A stretch of DNA of 64,000 bases from Labia minor (GCA_963082975.1 OY720348.1:75417719-75481718); one strand, 5' to 3'. Positions 35,201 through 47,051 are shown, numbered from the stretch's first letter. Made by a program: numbers and translations. The notes: generated by a model not told the origin, from the sequence alone.

Positions 35201-35890
35201 GGAGGTGGAGGAGGGAATCGATAGAATGTAGTAAAAATCCAATGCTAAATCAAGTTACCCCTTTCCTTCCACTATGATTGATAATATTAGTATGTTTTTA
35301 TTTTTTCTCCATGTCCGGTTTCCAGGTAGAGGGGATGAATAGGCCATCCGAATCATCCCACTTAATTAAGTAAATACATAGAAAATGCGTCCGTTAACTT
35401 TGCCTTTGAATGGAAATAACAGGCAACCTGATCTCCTTTCCGTCCAGCATCTCTTCTGCACAATTGCTTGTCCGATTTATCTCCTCCCGCCTCGGCAGTC
35501 TACGTCCTGCCTTTCCATAGCGTGGGATTATTATTGACAAGTAACCAGATCTCATTCATATGGTAATACCCGACAACAATGGCCTTTAAGATCGAGACAA
35601 GGGTTGCTTCCTAGCGAACAGTCATCGCAACGAGAAGAACAAAATCACCTGAGGATGGAGAGCAACCGGCAAATGGATTGGATCCTTTCCTATTCCTTGG
35701 TCCAAAACTCATTTTTAGGAAGAGAGCAGATTACCATCAGATAGTCTGTTTCTCTTCACTAAATGGATTCAAGGACAAGGCACCACCTGAGGGATCATTT
35801 TCATACTCTCCCTCTCCTTCTATACTTGTCATCATTTCGATTGAAAAATTCATGGTTATTCAATTGTTGCAGTTTTCGGAAGTAAATTAA
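35201..35890. other. Less AT-rich unique block
   Basis: The longest stretch of balanced composition in the first 45 kb outside repeats. It contains no recognised domain, no shared repeat and no clear splice pattern. The 70-codon frame at 35678-35890 is not convincing. It is a candidate conserved non-coding or regulatory block, or an unrecognised untranslated exon. Confidence 0.3.
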
Positions 35891-35982
35891 TTCAGTATCT
35901 ATTCTCTATGATCCGTGTTGGATGCTAGTCAGGATTTTATACGAATGGTATCAATTATTTTTTGGATTTGTATTAAGGTGTT

Positions 35983-36250
35983 GGAGGCAGCTAGCCGAGA
36001 GTGTAGCATAGCAATTTTCTACACAAGAAGTCGGCGTTCGATTCCAACTAAGAATAAATTTTTCTAATTTAACATCAGCTGCCTCCGGCTCCAGGAACTA
36101 TCAGTTCCTGGTTCTATACAGGCGGAAGGCAACGGGAAACCACCGCATTAACATTCCCAAGAAAAATTATCATGACTGGGCAGCTTCTAAGGCTAACCTA
36201 GTCATGATGATAGCCAAACTCCGAAAAGGAGACGGCACCTTAAGAAGAAT
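35983..36250 (+). mobile_element. SINE family S2, copy 2
   Basis: Same length and structure as 33076-33343 with scattered substitutions. The B-box-like CGTTCGATTCC is intact. A family B element begins only about 18 bp after its end. Confidence 0.78.
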
Positions 36251-36268
36251 TAACGTTTTAAGAATAAA

Positions 36269-36881
36269 TAAGTTGACCTGTGGCCAGGTCCGAACCGACC
36301 GACGGTTTGAAATAAATTAATTTCCAGCTACAGAAACAATTTCAAATAATTTTAATATATCTATTAATGTAATAAAAAACAGATAAGCATAGAACATAAA
36401 TATTTTTAATTTAATTTTATTTATAATATATAGCTGAAGTAGCCGGCGTTATCCGTGATTATAATAAGGAGGCTGTGACGTCATATAATTTTAAATTAAG
36501 AAAAACATAATGAAGATGATTTTTCCCGAGGATAAAACCAATACATTCGTGGTGATATGTAAAAAAATCTCCTCATGTGAAATTTGGTGTGAAAATAACC
36601 CTTCCCTTCCTATCGTCGATCGCTAACACTACCACTTCCGGTTTCCGGATTTGCACCAAAAGTTTATCAATTCATCCCACTGATGCATTAAGTAAATATA
36701 CCAAATTTCAACAAAATCCATTGAGCCGTTCAGTCTGTACACATCTATACGGACAGACATCATGCTAAAAATACTTTTTTCTGTTAAGAAAATGCATGAT
36801 TCGTGGAGATATGTAAAAATCCCCATATGTGAAATTTGGTGTGAAAACAATACCTCCCATACAATCGTCGGTCGGTAAAAA
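36269..36881 (+). mobile_element. Repeat family B, full copy
   Basis: Complete from AGTTGACCTGTGGCCAGGTC to CGTCGGTCGGTAAAAA, with both GTGAAATTTGGTGTGAAAA blocks and CGTCGATCGCTAACACTACC. Confidence 0.8.
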
Positions 36882-36904
36882 GGTAGTTAGCACTCCATGC
36901 AGAT

Positions 36905-37186
36905 AACGTAAACCTAGTTTACACGGGCTTAGTTCTTGTCATTAGTTCAGGGGTGGGCAAATACTTTTAAGCGCGGGCTAAAATGAAATTTTCAAAATGT
37001 CTTCCGGGCCGGAGGAAAATATTTCGAAAACACTAATAAAAAAAATTTATCTTTTTTTTTTATTTTAGAGACATATTGAACGAAAAATCAAAATAAGAGC
37101 GAACTTTTTCAAAGGCCCGCGCTTAAAAGTATTTGCCCACCCCTGAACTAATGACAAGTACTAATCCCGTGTAAATTGGGCTGTAG
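36905..37186. mobile_element. hAT-like foldback (family H2), full copy
   Basis: The inner element 36948-37145 has ends CAGGGGTGGGCAAATAC and GTATTTGCCCACCCCTG. The inverted repeat continues outward through GTCATTAGTT/AACTAATGAC and TACACGGG/CCCGTGTA, giving arms of about 70 bp. CAGGGGTGGGCAAA is a hAT-type terminus, but the symmetric flanks mean no 8-bp direct target duplication is seen at the inner ends. Confidence 0.65.
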
Positions 37187-37538
37187 GGAGGTGGTTGGAA
37201 ATGGCTCACGATAGGGAGGTTTGGAGCAGTGAAGTTACTGCAACCAAGAACTTTTGAGTTCCGTAGAGGCATAGAGATATACATAGATTTAGTTATCATT
37301 CGATTTATAGAAAAAATTATTTTTCTTTTTATTATTCATAACCATAATGTGGTTGAAGAGAGAGAGAAATATACCAAGGTTTATGTAAAATAGAATTAAA
37401 ATAAAAATAAAATAAAATGAAATGAACAGTAATTGTAACAAACGGGAAGATCTAAGAAAAGGTGTTATTTACTTACCTTAATTTACCTTACGCCTGCCTT
37501 ACGGCAACTAACAATGCACACATTTCCTTCTTAATCAT

Positions 37539-38190
37539 TTTTACCGACCGACAATAGTACGGGAGGTATTGTTTTCACACCAAATTTCACATGTGGAGAT
37601 TTTTACATATCTCCACGAATCATGCATTTTCTTAACAGAAAAAAGTATTTTTAGCATGATGTCTGTCCGTCCGTCCGTCCGTCCGTCCGTATAGATGTGT
37701 ACAGCCTGAACGGCTGAATGGATTTTGTTGAAATTTGGTATATTTACTTAATGCATCAGTGGGATGAATTGATAAACTTTTGGTGCAAATCCAAATCCGG
37801 AAACCGGAAGTGGTAGTATTAGCGATCGACGATAGGAAGGGAAGGGTTATTTTCACACCAAATTTCACATGAGGAGATTTTTTTATATATCTCCACGAAT
37901 CATGCACTTTGTATTGGTTTTATCCTCGGGAAAATCATATTTATTAGTTTTTTCTTGATTTAAAATTATATGACGTAATCCAGCCATTCATGACGTCACA
38001 GCGTGGTCTTGCATATATATTATAAATAAAATAAAATTAAAAATGTTTATATTTATTATTTATGTATGCCTATCTGTTTTTTATTACATTAATAGATATA
38101 TTAAAATTATTTGAAATTGTTTCGGTAGCTGGAAATTAATTTACTTCAAATCGTCGATCGGTTCGGACCTGGCCACAGGTCAACTTATTT
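37539..38190 (-). mobile_element. Repeat family B, full copy, inverted
   Basis: From TTTACCGACCGACAATAG to GGACCTGGCCACAGGTCAAC. A (GTCC)n tract at 37666-37690 corresponds to the GGAC tract of the other copies. Together with 36269-36881 it forms a large inverted pair 657 bp apart. Confidence 0.8.
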
Positions 38191-38262
38191 CCTTCTATTA
38201 AATACAACAACAAAATTATTTATAAATTATAAAATTTCTTTCTGCTTATAATAATAATAAAA

Positions 38263-38548
38263 GGCGCCATTGGGTGTGCGGGTAGCGAACCTGCCTCACA
38301 TTCACATGGTCCCGGGTTCAAGTCCCGGGCCTGACAAGTGAATTTCCTTAGCTGCGGTCTATGGGACGGAGTCAGCCCAGCCTCCGGGAACAACATTGGG
38401 CAAAAGCTACTTGATAGTGCCTCCGATCAAGAAAATCAAGGTAAAGGTGGAGAGGACCCGTTCTACTGATCATAGTACACCTCCTTGATAGAACTGGCTT
38501 GTGATAGGCGTTGTCCTTACTTAGGACGTACAAAGTCAGAGGTTTTTT
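38263..38548 (+). mobile_element. SINE S1, best-preserved copy
   Basis: The head keeps both Pol III boxes: A-box-like TAGCGAACCTG and B box GGTTCAAGTCC. The tail is a T-rich run. ATAATAATAATAA on both sides looks like the target duplication, although it is simple sequence. Confidence 0.87.
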
Positions 38549-38561
38549 ATTTATTTATTTT

Positions 38562-38595
<34 letters not shown>

Positions 38596-39328
38596 TTCTA
38601 TATTATTCTACAATCGGAATGATCCAATTCTATTTAATTTCATGATTAGTGTAATATAATTAAGACACACTTGGAACTAAATTAAATGAAAATTTCCCAA
38701 TAGGATTTTATAAAAGGAGACATCGCAATTCCAATGTCTTGGTTTAATGTCAAGTATGCTCCGAGCATGCATTAGTCGTTCCAAGCAAGAAGGACGGAAT
38801 TCAATTGCCCCAGATAATGGAAAGGCGAAAGTGGAAGATTTTCATTAAAAAAAAATTCCAAAATGGAAACCATTTTCATTGGTTTGGTATTTATTGATGT
38901 ATTTTATTTCATTTATTTTCTATTCATGATTTCTTGAAATGATTGTATATTTTCTGTTCCAGGGGAGGGGGTTTTCCTGTAACACACACTTCCCTTTCCC
39001 TGAGACCCTAACTTGTGACGTGGTGTTGAAAATCTCACAGGTTAAGTTCTCGGGTATGGGAGGTTCATTCTACCTCCAGATTGAAAGTGAGATACGCCCA
39101 ATGAACGGAAGATTGGGTGGAATGAAGAGAATTTTATTGGAAATAGAAATGAGAAGCATCGAATAATACCTTCGTACATCTCATAGGATAGGAGAAAAGG
39201 GACAAAAAATATATTCTATTTTTCAAGAAAATTACGAACATTTTAAAAGAGCGCATTTCATCATTGAAAGAAATTATTTATTATTTTTTTTTTTTTTTTT
39301 GGTACAGGAGTTGAAAAACCTTCATAAG
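38549..39328. other. Intergenic DNA, nothing recognised
   Basis: Partly balanced composition at 38690-39180 with a 75-codon plus-strand frame lacking any known domain. No repeat is shared with the window. Confidence 0.4.
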
Positions 39329-39400
39329 GGAATTTTGTAAATAAAACCACATATTGATATTTGTTATTGTAAACCAAAGCTTTAATAATTGAGGATTATT
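39329..39400 (+). repeat. Repeat family P1, short fragment
   Basis: AAGGGAATTTTGTAAATAAA followed by ACCACATATTGATATT, the P1 terminal arm seen complete at 45351. Confidence 0.65.
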
Positions 39401-39541
39401 ATTATTATAAATTATTTTTTCTCTTCCCTGAAATGTCTTTTTTTTTGAAATAATAAAATTTTAAATAATAAAATAGTTTGTAAGTATACTCCTCACAATA
39501 TATTATTGAATTTTATTTAATCGATTAGGGATAATTTAGAG

Positions 39542-39837
39542 CAGTGATTCTCACTCTTTTTTTTTACCGCGGCAGACTTTTAACGGTTTAAAAATTTGGC
39601 GGCACACAAAGAAAATGATAAGTGTAATAATCATACCAATTTGTACCTTTTTTTATAGAACCATATTGAAAAAATTGAAAAAAAAGTCGTGAATGTTTAA
39701 GAACCAGTTCACAAAAACATTTTACCTTTTTTTTACATACATATAAAATAAATAAGTACTTTTTCTTAATTTGAACTTTACATTTTAAAGTCTCGGGGCA
39801 CACAAAAGTGCCGCGGCACAGTGGTTGAGCATCACTG
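39542..39837 (+). mobile_element. hAT MITE (family H3), complete copy
   Basis: 296 bp with ends CAGTGATTCTCACTC and TTGAGCATCACTG, and subterminal CCGCGGCA/TGCCGCGG. Flanked by ATTTAGAG and ATTTGGAG, a 7-of-8 target duplication. The termini are of the CAGTGNTTCTCAA type known from widespread hAT elements. No transposase is present. Confidence 0.85.
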
Positions 39838-40344
39838 ATTTGGAGTCTAATATCGTGTTCTCTGAATTTTTCCTGAAGATTAAAAATTTATTTATTTATA
39901 CAATATTATTTTAGCTGTTTATATTTTTATACACTAGAGTTTTTCAGAATAAAAAATTTTACTATTTAAAAGTAATTATCATTATTATTATGATTAGGAA
40001 CTTTTGGAACCATCTCAGCTACTAAGACCATTTTTACCATGAAGAAATCGTATATCATTTATTTAATCGCTCAATTTTATTTTATTCTTAAAGAATCGAT
40101 TTCAGGGAGTATAAAGCCATTTTCACCGTGAAATGAATATACAGATTTGGACTAATTTCAAGTCAGACCTCATCCTTTCCAGGTTAGATAGATCAATTTA
40201 GTTTTCTTTCGACAAGCAATTTCTATCCACAATAAATAAATAAATAATAATTCTCACAGTAAACCATTATTTTAATGAATCAACATCTGTTTTTTTTTGA
40301 AACTGAATATTATTTAAAAAATTATACTAGGAAATAAAACAAAA

Positions 40345-40617
40345 ACCTCTGACTTTGTACGTCCTACGCAAGCCTATCAAGCCGGTTATATCAATGAGGT
40401 GTCCTATGATCAGTAGAACGGGTCCTCTTAACCTTTACCTTGATTTTCTTGATCGGAGGCGCTATCAAGTAGCTTTTCCCCAAGGTTGTTCCGGGAGGCT
40501 GGGTTGACTCCGTCCTATAGAGCCCAGCTAGGGAAATTCCCTTGCCAGGCCCGGGACTTGAACCCGGGACCATGGGAATGTGAGGCAGGTTCGCTACCCA
40601 CACACCCAATGGCGCCT
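40345..40617 (-). mobile_element. SINE S1, full copy with long target duplication
   Basis: Complete antisense copy ending GGTAGCGAACCTGCC on its own strand, with an intact B box. Flanked by a 20-bp direct repeat, 40321-40340 against 40619-40638, matching at 18 of 20 positions. A duplication of this length is the hallmark of LINE-type target-primed insertion. Confidence 0.9.
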
Positions 40618-40638
40618 TATTATACTAGGAGATGAAAC

Positions 40639-41527
40639 GACTTTCTCTCCTTTACTACAGTGGTCAATCCGTCAGCCAAGATGGAGGGAATGGCCTAGAG
40701 GACGCCTCCATTCCCTCTCTCTTTTACAGTTAGAATAGATAAAAGAAATTTTTAATTTCCAAATTAAAATTTTAATAAGAAAATACCTAATTTCAGTAAG
40801 TAATTTCTATTTTGAATAAATATTTTTAATATTTTTATTTAGAATCTCTTTAAACATTTCAATTAAAACAATAATTAAAAACATTATACGAGCCTGATGA
40901 TAATTTATCTAGTTTTATATTTTTTCTATCAATAGAAGTAAAATCGAACTTGTCTTTGTTTTATAGTAAAATTTATATTTATCTTCGGAAATTTTAATTT
41001 TTAATTTATAAATTTTTTAAATACAATATATTTATTACATTTTCGATGGTCTTTAACACATATAAAACATAAATTGAAGTATTTTGTTATTGTAATGATG
41101 AACCAATTTAATGTGAAGAAAAATGCTGATTTATAGATCCGAATTTGTTAAAAGAAAGAATTGTCCTCTAATTTCCCTACCATGTTGCTTCATATATTGA
41201 TTTATTTATTATCAGAATAGAAGAAAAATTAATTAAAAAAGACTCATAAAAAAAATTATGAAATGAAGAAAAAAATTAAAATATTGATATTGCCGCGGTT
41301 GTATATTATTAAATAAAATCACGGTCATTCATATCCATTTATCTAAAGGTACAGTACAAGATTTATAAGGAAATTGAGAATATATTATTTCATTTGATAA
41401 TTGAAATGATCAGCAATCAAAATAACACAGATTTTTTTTTTATTTTCATTTATTTTTCTTACACATTTTTTTTTCTAAATTTTCTAGAGTTTCTACTTAG
41501 AAATAAATTATAGACTTATTATATATA

Positions 41528-41563
<36 letters not shown>

Positions 41564-41640
41564 TTAGTATAAAAAGTTTTTACAAAAGAATAAAAATTCA
41601 GCCTTGTTGAATTAATTATATTACAATGAACAATAGAATC
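40639..41640. other. AT-rich DNA, nothing recognised
   Basis: AT-rich, with an (AT)n run at 41521-41561. Confidence 0.45.
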
Positions 41641-42891
41641 AAGCTAGAGCCAGATCGGGTGTCTCCAAATTTCAAATAAACAAAATAAAAATACACTCAA
41701 AAAAAAATAATAATAATAATAAAATGGGGATTTAAAAACTGAAAATATGAAAAATGCTCTCGAAACAAATGACATCATCATTGGCGGTTCTAGGAAGCTC
41801 TGTCCCACCCCGGATTGATCGGTTCCCACCCTTCTGCTGGCAGCTGTGCGCGGAATCGGCTGACATCGGTCCCCGACCCGAAATCAACCCGAAGGCTAAC
41901 CAACAAAATCGGAGCGAAACCAAAAAATAAAAAAAACAACAAAAAAACATAAAAAAACACTATCATATTGAACAATGAATCTAGAAGTATTTACCAACAT
42001 CAGTATAAGCATTACAACGAGATTTTATCATAAATATTTTTATTTATTTTTTTTATATTTGATGGTAGGAGGGTAGATTATTATTTATTTATTTATTGGA
42101 AGTATGTGGGATGGGGAGAGGGGGGAAAGAAAGAAGTACTCGTAATGCATCATCGAGATCGGTAGTATAAAAATGCAAGAATCTAGGATAGCTATTATAA
42201 ATTTACACAATACAAAGAAAAGAGTGTATATATGCTTTTGTAGGATCCAATTATGAAAATTCACATATATATATATGTATAAATATTTCTTGGATATTCC
42301 AGGATGGTGAATTGTCAAATATAGTAGAGATCGATTGAACAGGCGAGGAGAGGAAAATTTTATATTTGGCTGGAGGTTACACCCACCACAATTGCCATTG
42401 TCGTTGTGACCAACTTGTTTTTTGGATATCTCCTCTCATTTTTAAATAGATAGCCATATTCTAAATAAATAATTTACATATATTTACAAAAATTTGATAT
42501 GAACTCTACAATTATCATGAAATCACTAGGAATTAGTTAAAAATAATTTTAAAAAAGTAAAAAAAAAAAAAAAAAAAATATGAATAGTATTATTAGTTAT
42601 CTCATCTCTCTTCAGATACTTTATTATTTCTTTTCTTTATTTTTTTTTTTTTTATATTTCTTTTTAAATTTTTTTAATTAAGTAGTTATTATTTAGACAC
42701 CAAAGTAATCATTTGAGTAAATACGTATTTTGTTATTATATACATATATAGAGAGACATATATATATTTATATATGTACATTTAAGGAATCTATTCTCTT
42801 GCAATATTTATTTTATATTATTTTTTATTTTATTTATTTTTTTTTTTAAATTTTTCTTATAAACAATAATCCATATTTTATTATCATTAAT

Positions 42892-42930
<39 letters not shown>

Positions 42931-45044
42931 TTAAAATTTAAATTGAATCAAAATAAATATATATATATTTTTTTTTTAATTTTATTTCTTCTTCTTTAAA
43001 AGAGAATGTCGTTTTTATTTAATATTTTATTTGTTGTTTGTTCTTTGAATAGATTTATTTATTTATTTATTTATTTATTTATTCATAATAATAAATACAC
43101 ATCTAGAAAAAACAGGATTTTGTGTTTAGAGCCGATACAGGACGGTTAATATTTTCAGAGGAAAAAAAACGCTAAGTCGCTAATCGTAACTATTGGGAAA
43201 CAAAGGGATTTGTTTTTGTTTTGTTTTTCTGGAATGGATCGTTTGGACGAAAAAAGCGTTCATAAAACAAAAATATGGAGATGCTCTTATCATGCATGCT
43301 CTTATCATGCCTATCGAGCTAGAAAAGTATAGATAGTTAGTTTATATATTCTTACGTCCGAAACATTGAATGTATACCATTTTTGTGGACGATTGTTTAC
43401 ATATCATTATTTTTATTATTATTATTGTATTTTTTTAAGAACAAATAAATAGATTTAAATTACAAAAAGCGAATCCAATTCTTATTCCGTATGTTCTTCT
43501 ATTTACACTTATTACAAATAGTTTAGGGCTAAACGATTCCTAAATAGAACACCTTTCATTTTCACACCATGAGAATATATCATCATCTCTCTAAATCAAA
43601 TCGAGTGGGGAGGATTACCACGCCGGATTGAATCTAAAACCTTCCATTAAAACGCCCTCTGAGAGATCTTAACAAGGATTTTCACCACTTTTTTGTTTTT
43701 TGTTTTTATATATAATACAAAGATATGCGCAAAGATTGTTTGTCTGCATATTATTACTCCATTAATACTAAATTTATTACAAAATAGGACGATTCCTGTA
43801 ATCGATAAAAATATCAAGACATACAAAAATGTATATATGAAATAGTAAGATCCAGACTAGGCCATCCAAAGCTAGTGCCTAATATCGGATTGTTATTTTT
43901 AGTTTTTGTTTCACTAACAATATTGAATACAAGTAGAATATAATATTTTGGGATGAGATGGATAGCAAAACACGGATCTAAAATGTAGGTCCATAAGAAT
44001 GGCAGTAAAATGACCGTATCTTTTATTTCATAGTTTTGAAAATATTGAATAATTTTATTTAACACGTTCCCGCCGGCAGCATAATTTGTCTATTTATTTT
44101 ATGTGGCGGCAAGAGCCACCGGTGTTACATGACGGCGGAAACGTGTTAACTCTTAGAGGTGGGGGGGGAGTAGGGGAGATTCTAATGGAAAGCGGAATGT
44201 TAAAAGCGTGTAGCACAGAAATCGTGCTGCCATCCTCCGCCCATCGCCTTCCTGTGCACAGAAGAGTATAGTAATATCCCAATTATAGAACTACAATCTA
44301 AACATGTTTGAAAAAATTTTTTTCTAACGGAGACACATGGAAGCCAACACAGTGAGTATGCTCTGGTGATAGCACAACATAAATACAGTTAATTTTTATG
44401 AATGCTCAATGGAGAATTTCCATTGATTACAATACAAAGATAAGATATGCAGCTATCTATACATTGAATTCATTGTTAACCATAAAGTAGACGTTGATTT
44501 TTTTATAACATTAGCTTAGATTAATTAGTTCTATCGAGAAACAAACACGAATGAATATGGCTTCAAGCAGTATTCTGTTTTTTTTTTTTTTTTTTTTTTT
44601 TTTGATTTTTTTTTATTTTTGTCATAAAGCGAGCTCTCTTAAATTATCAGATGCAGTGTCATTGAAATGTATTTTGTTTCCTGGTTGTGTCATTTTGAAG
44701 ACAACATTAGAAACCATGTCCAATTTTATTTTATTTTTTTGGTTTCGGTAATATATGTTTTTTTTTGGCTAAATGAATGGAATGCGTACAAATGAGTATC
44801 CAAGCATTGAGAATAGATCTGTATCAGCTATCACGTTGAAACTGACTCGGACTGCCATTTTAAAAATACGGCCAGAATATTTGATTTCTTTTTGGGCCCA
44901 TAACGGATGCATTATTATTAATTGTAAAGATCGGAATGATTTGTTATTTAATTGATTTTTCATAAGGAGATAGTAGATTGTAAGTTGTTCCTCTTCTGAT
45001 GTGACTAGTGATGATCATGTGGACCAAGGGCGGAAGCGGGAGGT
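41641..45044 (-). other. Probable robo 3' UTR and downstream flank
   Basis: This follows the robo stop codon on the minus strand. It contains T/A homopolymers, a GC-richer block at 41760-41900 and many possible AATAAA signals. Overlapping signals at 44725-44735 are the nearest clear ones to the stop. How far the transcript really extends cannot be told from sequence. A TTAA MITE sits within it at 44059. No other gene is recognised. Confidence 0.4.
44059..44149 (-). mobile_element. TTAA-flanked palindromic MITE, copy 3
   Basis: Bounded by TTAA on both sides; ends CACGTTCCCGCCGGC and GGCGGAAACGTG. The interior is inverted relative to the other two copies. Confidence 0.75.
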
Positions 45045-45142
45045 TTAATGTTGGTCATGTCCAGCGGTTTGGCTTCCCAATGAATGACTTCGTGAGGATT
45101 GACTGGTCGGGTAGCTTGGTTTACTGTAAGTTGGCATCTCCT
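45045..45142 (-). CDS. robo: robo exon 16 (last coding exon)
   Basis: Acceptor TTTACAG at 45143-45149; two bases complete the codon opened by exon 15. Encodes EEMPTYSKPSYPTSQSSRSH and ends GHDQH before TAA at 45045-45047. The Ser/Tyr/Pro composition fits a Robo tail. The phase match supports it, but the sequence is less conserved than the rest. Confidence 0.78.
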
Positions 45143-47014
45143 CTGTAAATCAGAAAAAAGTATATATAAGTATATATATATATATAATGATTGAATTTTT
45201 TATTTCTCCTATTCTCATTAAACTTCATTTCATGGGATTATAGGATTGGAAATATTTATTTAAGTAAATAATGAACGAATAGCGTTTTTGAAGTTATTGA
45301 TTGGATAATAGTCAAATTTAAAATAAGAATAATAATGTATAATATAAATATAAGGGAATTTTGTAAATAAAACCACATAGTGATATTTTTTATTGTAAAT
45401 TTATTCAAAAAAATACAAAAAATACACGTTTCGAGCGTCCAGTGCCGACGGACAGTGCAGTCGCTTGATAACGATTGCAGAAGTAGCAATCGAAACGTTG
45501 TGTATTTTTTTATTTTTTAAATAAATTTACAATAAAAAATATCAATATGTGGTTTTATTTACAAAATTCCCTTATAAATAAAAACAGCCACCAAAGCCTT
45601 TAAAGCTTGAACTACATTAGTGTTAAGTATATTAATGACGGTTAATTTGTTGAAAATATTGTCTAAAAGAGGAACTTCATTCTCCCAAAAAAGTTTTTGT
45701 AGCCTTATAAAGCAAAGCATTTTGTATAGCTCAAAAGCAGTGCATAGGATAAATTAATTAAATAAATTAAATTTATTGTTGTTATTATATAAAAACATAG
45801 GAGAGGTTATTGTAGAATGTTTTACAATTGCAGATAATTATCATTCATATAGTTAACAATTTTTACCATTTTTCTTTTTATATACTTATATTTTTTTATT
45901 TTATTCGAATCCTTATATTTATTTATATTCGATTTTATATTAATTTTCTAATTTCTTTTCTATATCTTAATAAAATGTATTTATTTTTTTGTTTTTGTCT
46001 TTATGGGAGAGTACCATGGTGCCGATGAGTGTGGGGTAGTGGTGGTGCACGTCCACTGTAGTTGCTGTCTGAACTGTAACAAGGAGAGACAGGCCGTTGG
46101 GGCCGTCGTTGACGAGATCGTTCCCGGGCACCTCCAACTGAGGTGTTCATTCCCTGCTGAAAGGAAAAAAAAATATTCAGTATTATGATTATACATTGCA
46201 AGAAAAGAAAATCGTAAGAGAAAAGGATAAATCAAAATATATATAACAAAAAAAATGTAATAAAAATAAAAATTAATAATTGGGAATGATATATATATAT
46301 ATAACATGCGCATACGTTGGATTTTTCTATCGCCCCTCTTTTCATTATAAAAGTGAAAATTCTCTAGAAGGATAGTACTAGATAAAAATAAAATAAAATA
46401 ATTTTTTTAGAAATAAAATATTTCCATAAAATAAACAAAATCAAAAAATTTCTATGATAAAATATTCGTAAATATCTCATTCGGATTTGAATTTTATTCA
46501 CGAACCTGAACCTGATGAAGTACTCCGAATTCGGAGCTGCATCGCTGAAAACAATCGTCGATTTTGAAAAATTCGAATATTTAGAAATACATACTATATA
46601 TATATACAATATACAGTATTAAAAATTAGATCCGGGTTATTTTCAATTTTAATTGTGAGATTTAAGTCGCGACAATTCGGCGCCCAATATGACGACATTT
46701 GCAAGAGAATTTGTTTATAAGAGAATTTTTTTGGGATTCTGGCTCGTAGTCAGTGTGACCAAGCGTCGATATTAAGATCCAAAATCTTCTACTTATTCAA
46801 CCCAAAATCCAAACATCGAGGCTTGGTCACATAGATTACGTCCCAGAATCCCTAAAAATTCCCTTCAAAATAAATTCTCTTGTAAATGGCGCCATAATGG
46901 ACTCCGAATTGTCGAGACTCAAATCTCACAATTAAATGTGAAAATAACCCGAAAATAATTTTTCATACTATATATATTGTATATATAATAAAAATTTTCA
47001 TGGAAACCTAAACG

Positions 47015-47051
<37 letters not shown>

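Noticed and set aside
38263..38335. tRNA-like head with perfect B box
   Set aside because: Repeated several times with a common non-tRNA body and target duplications, so it is a SINE, not a tRNA gene.
41644..41975. Three overlapping minus-strand frames over the GC-richer block below robo
   Set aside because: Different frames over the same block with no domain; more likely 3' UTR.
46001..46313. Longer overlapping frames around robo exon 15, including a 110-codon frame
   Set aside because: These are other reading frames of exon 15 extended through intron sequence; splice phases select the frame encoding SPCYSSDSNYS.
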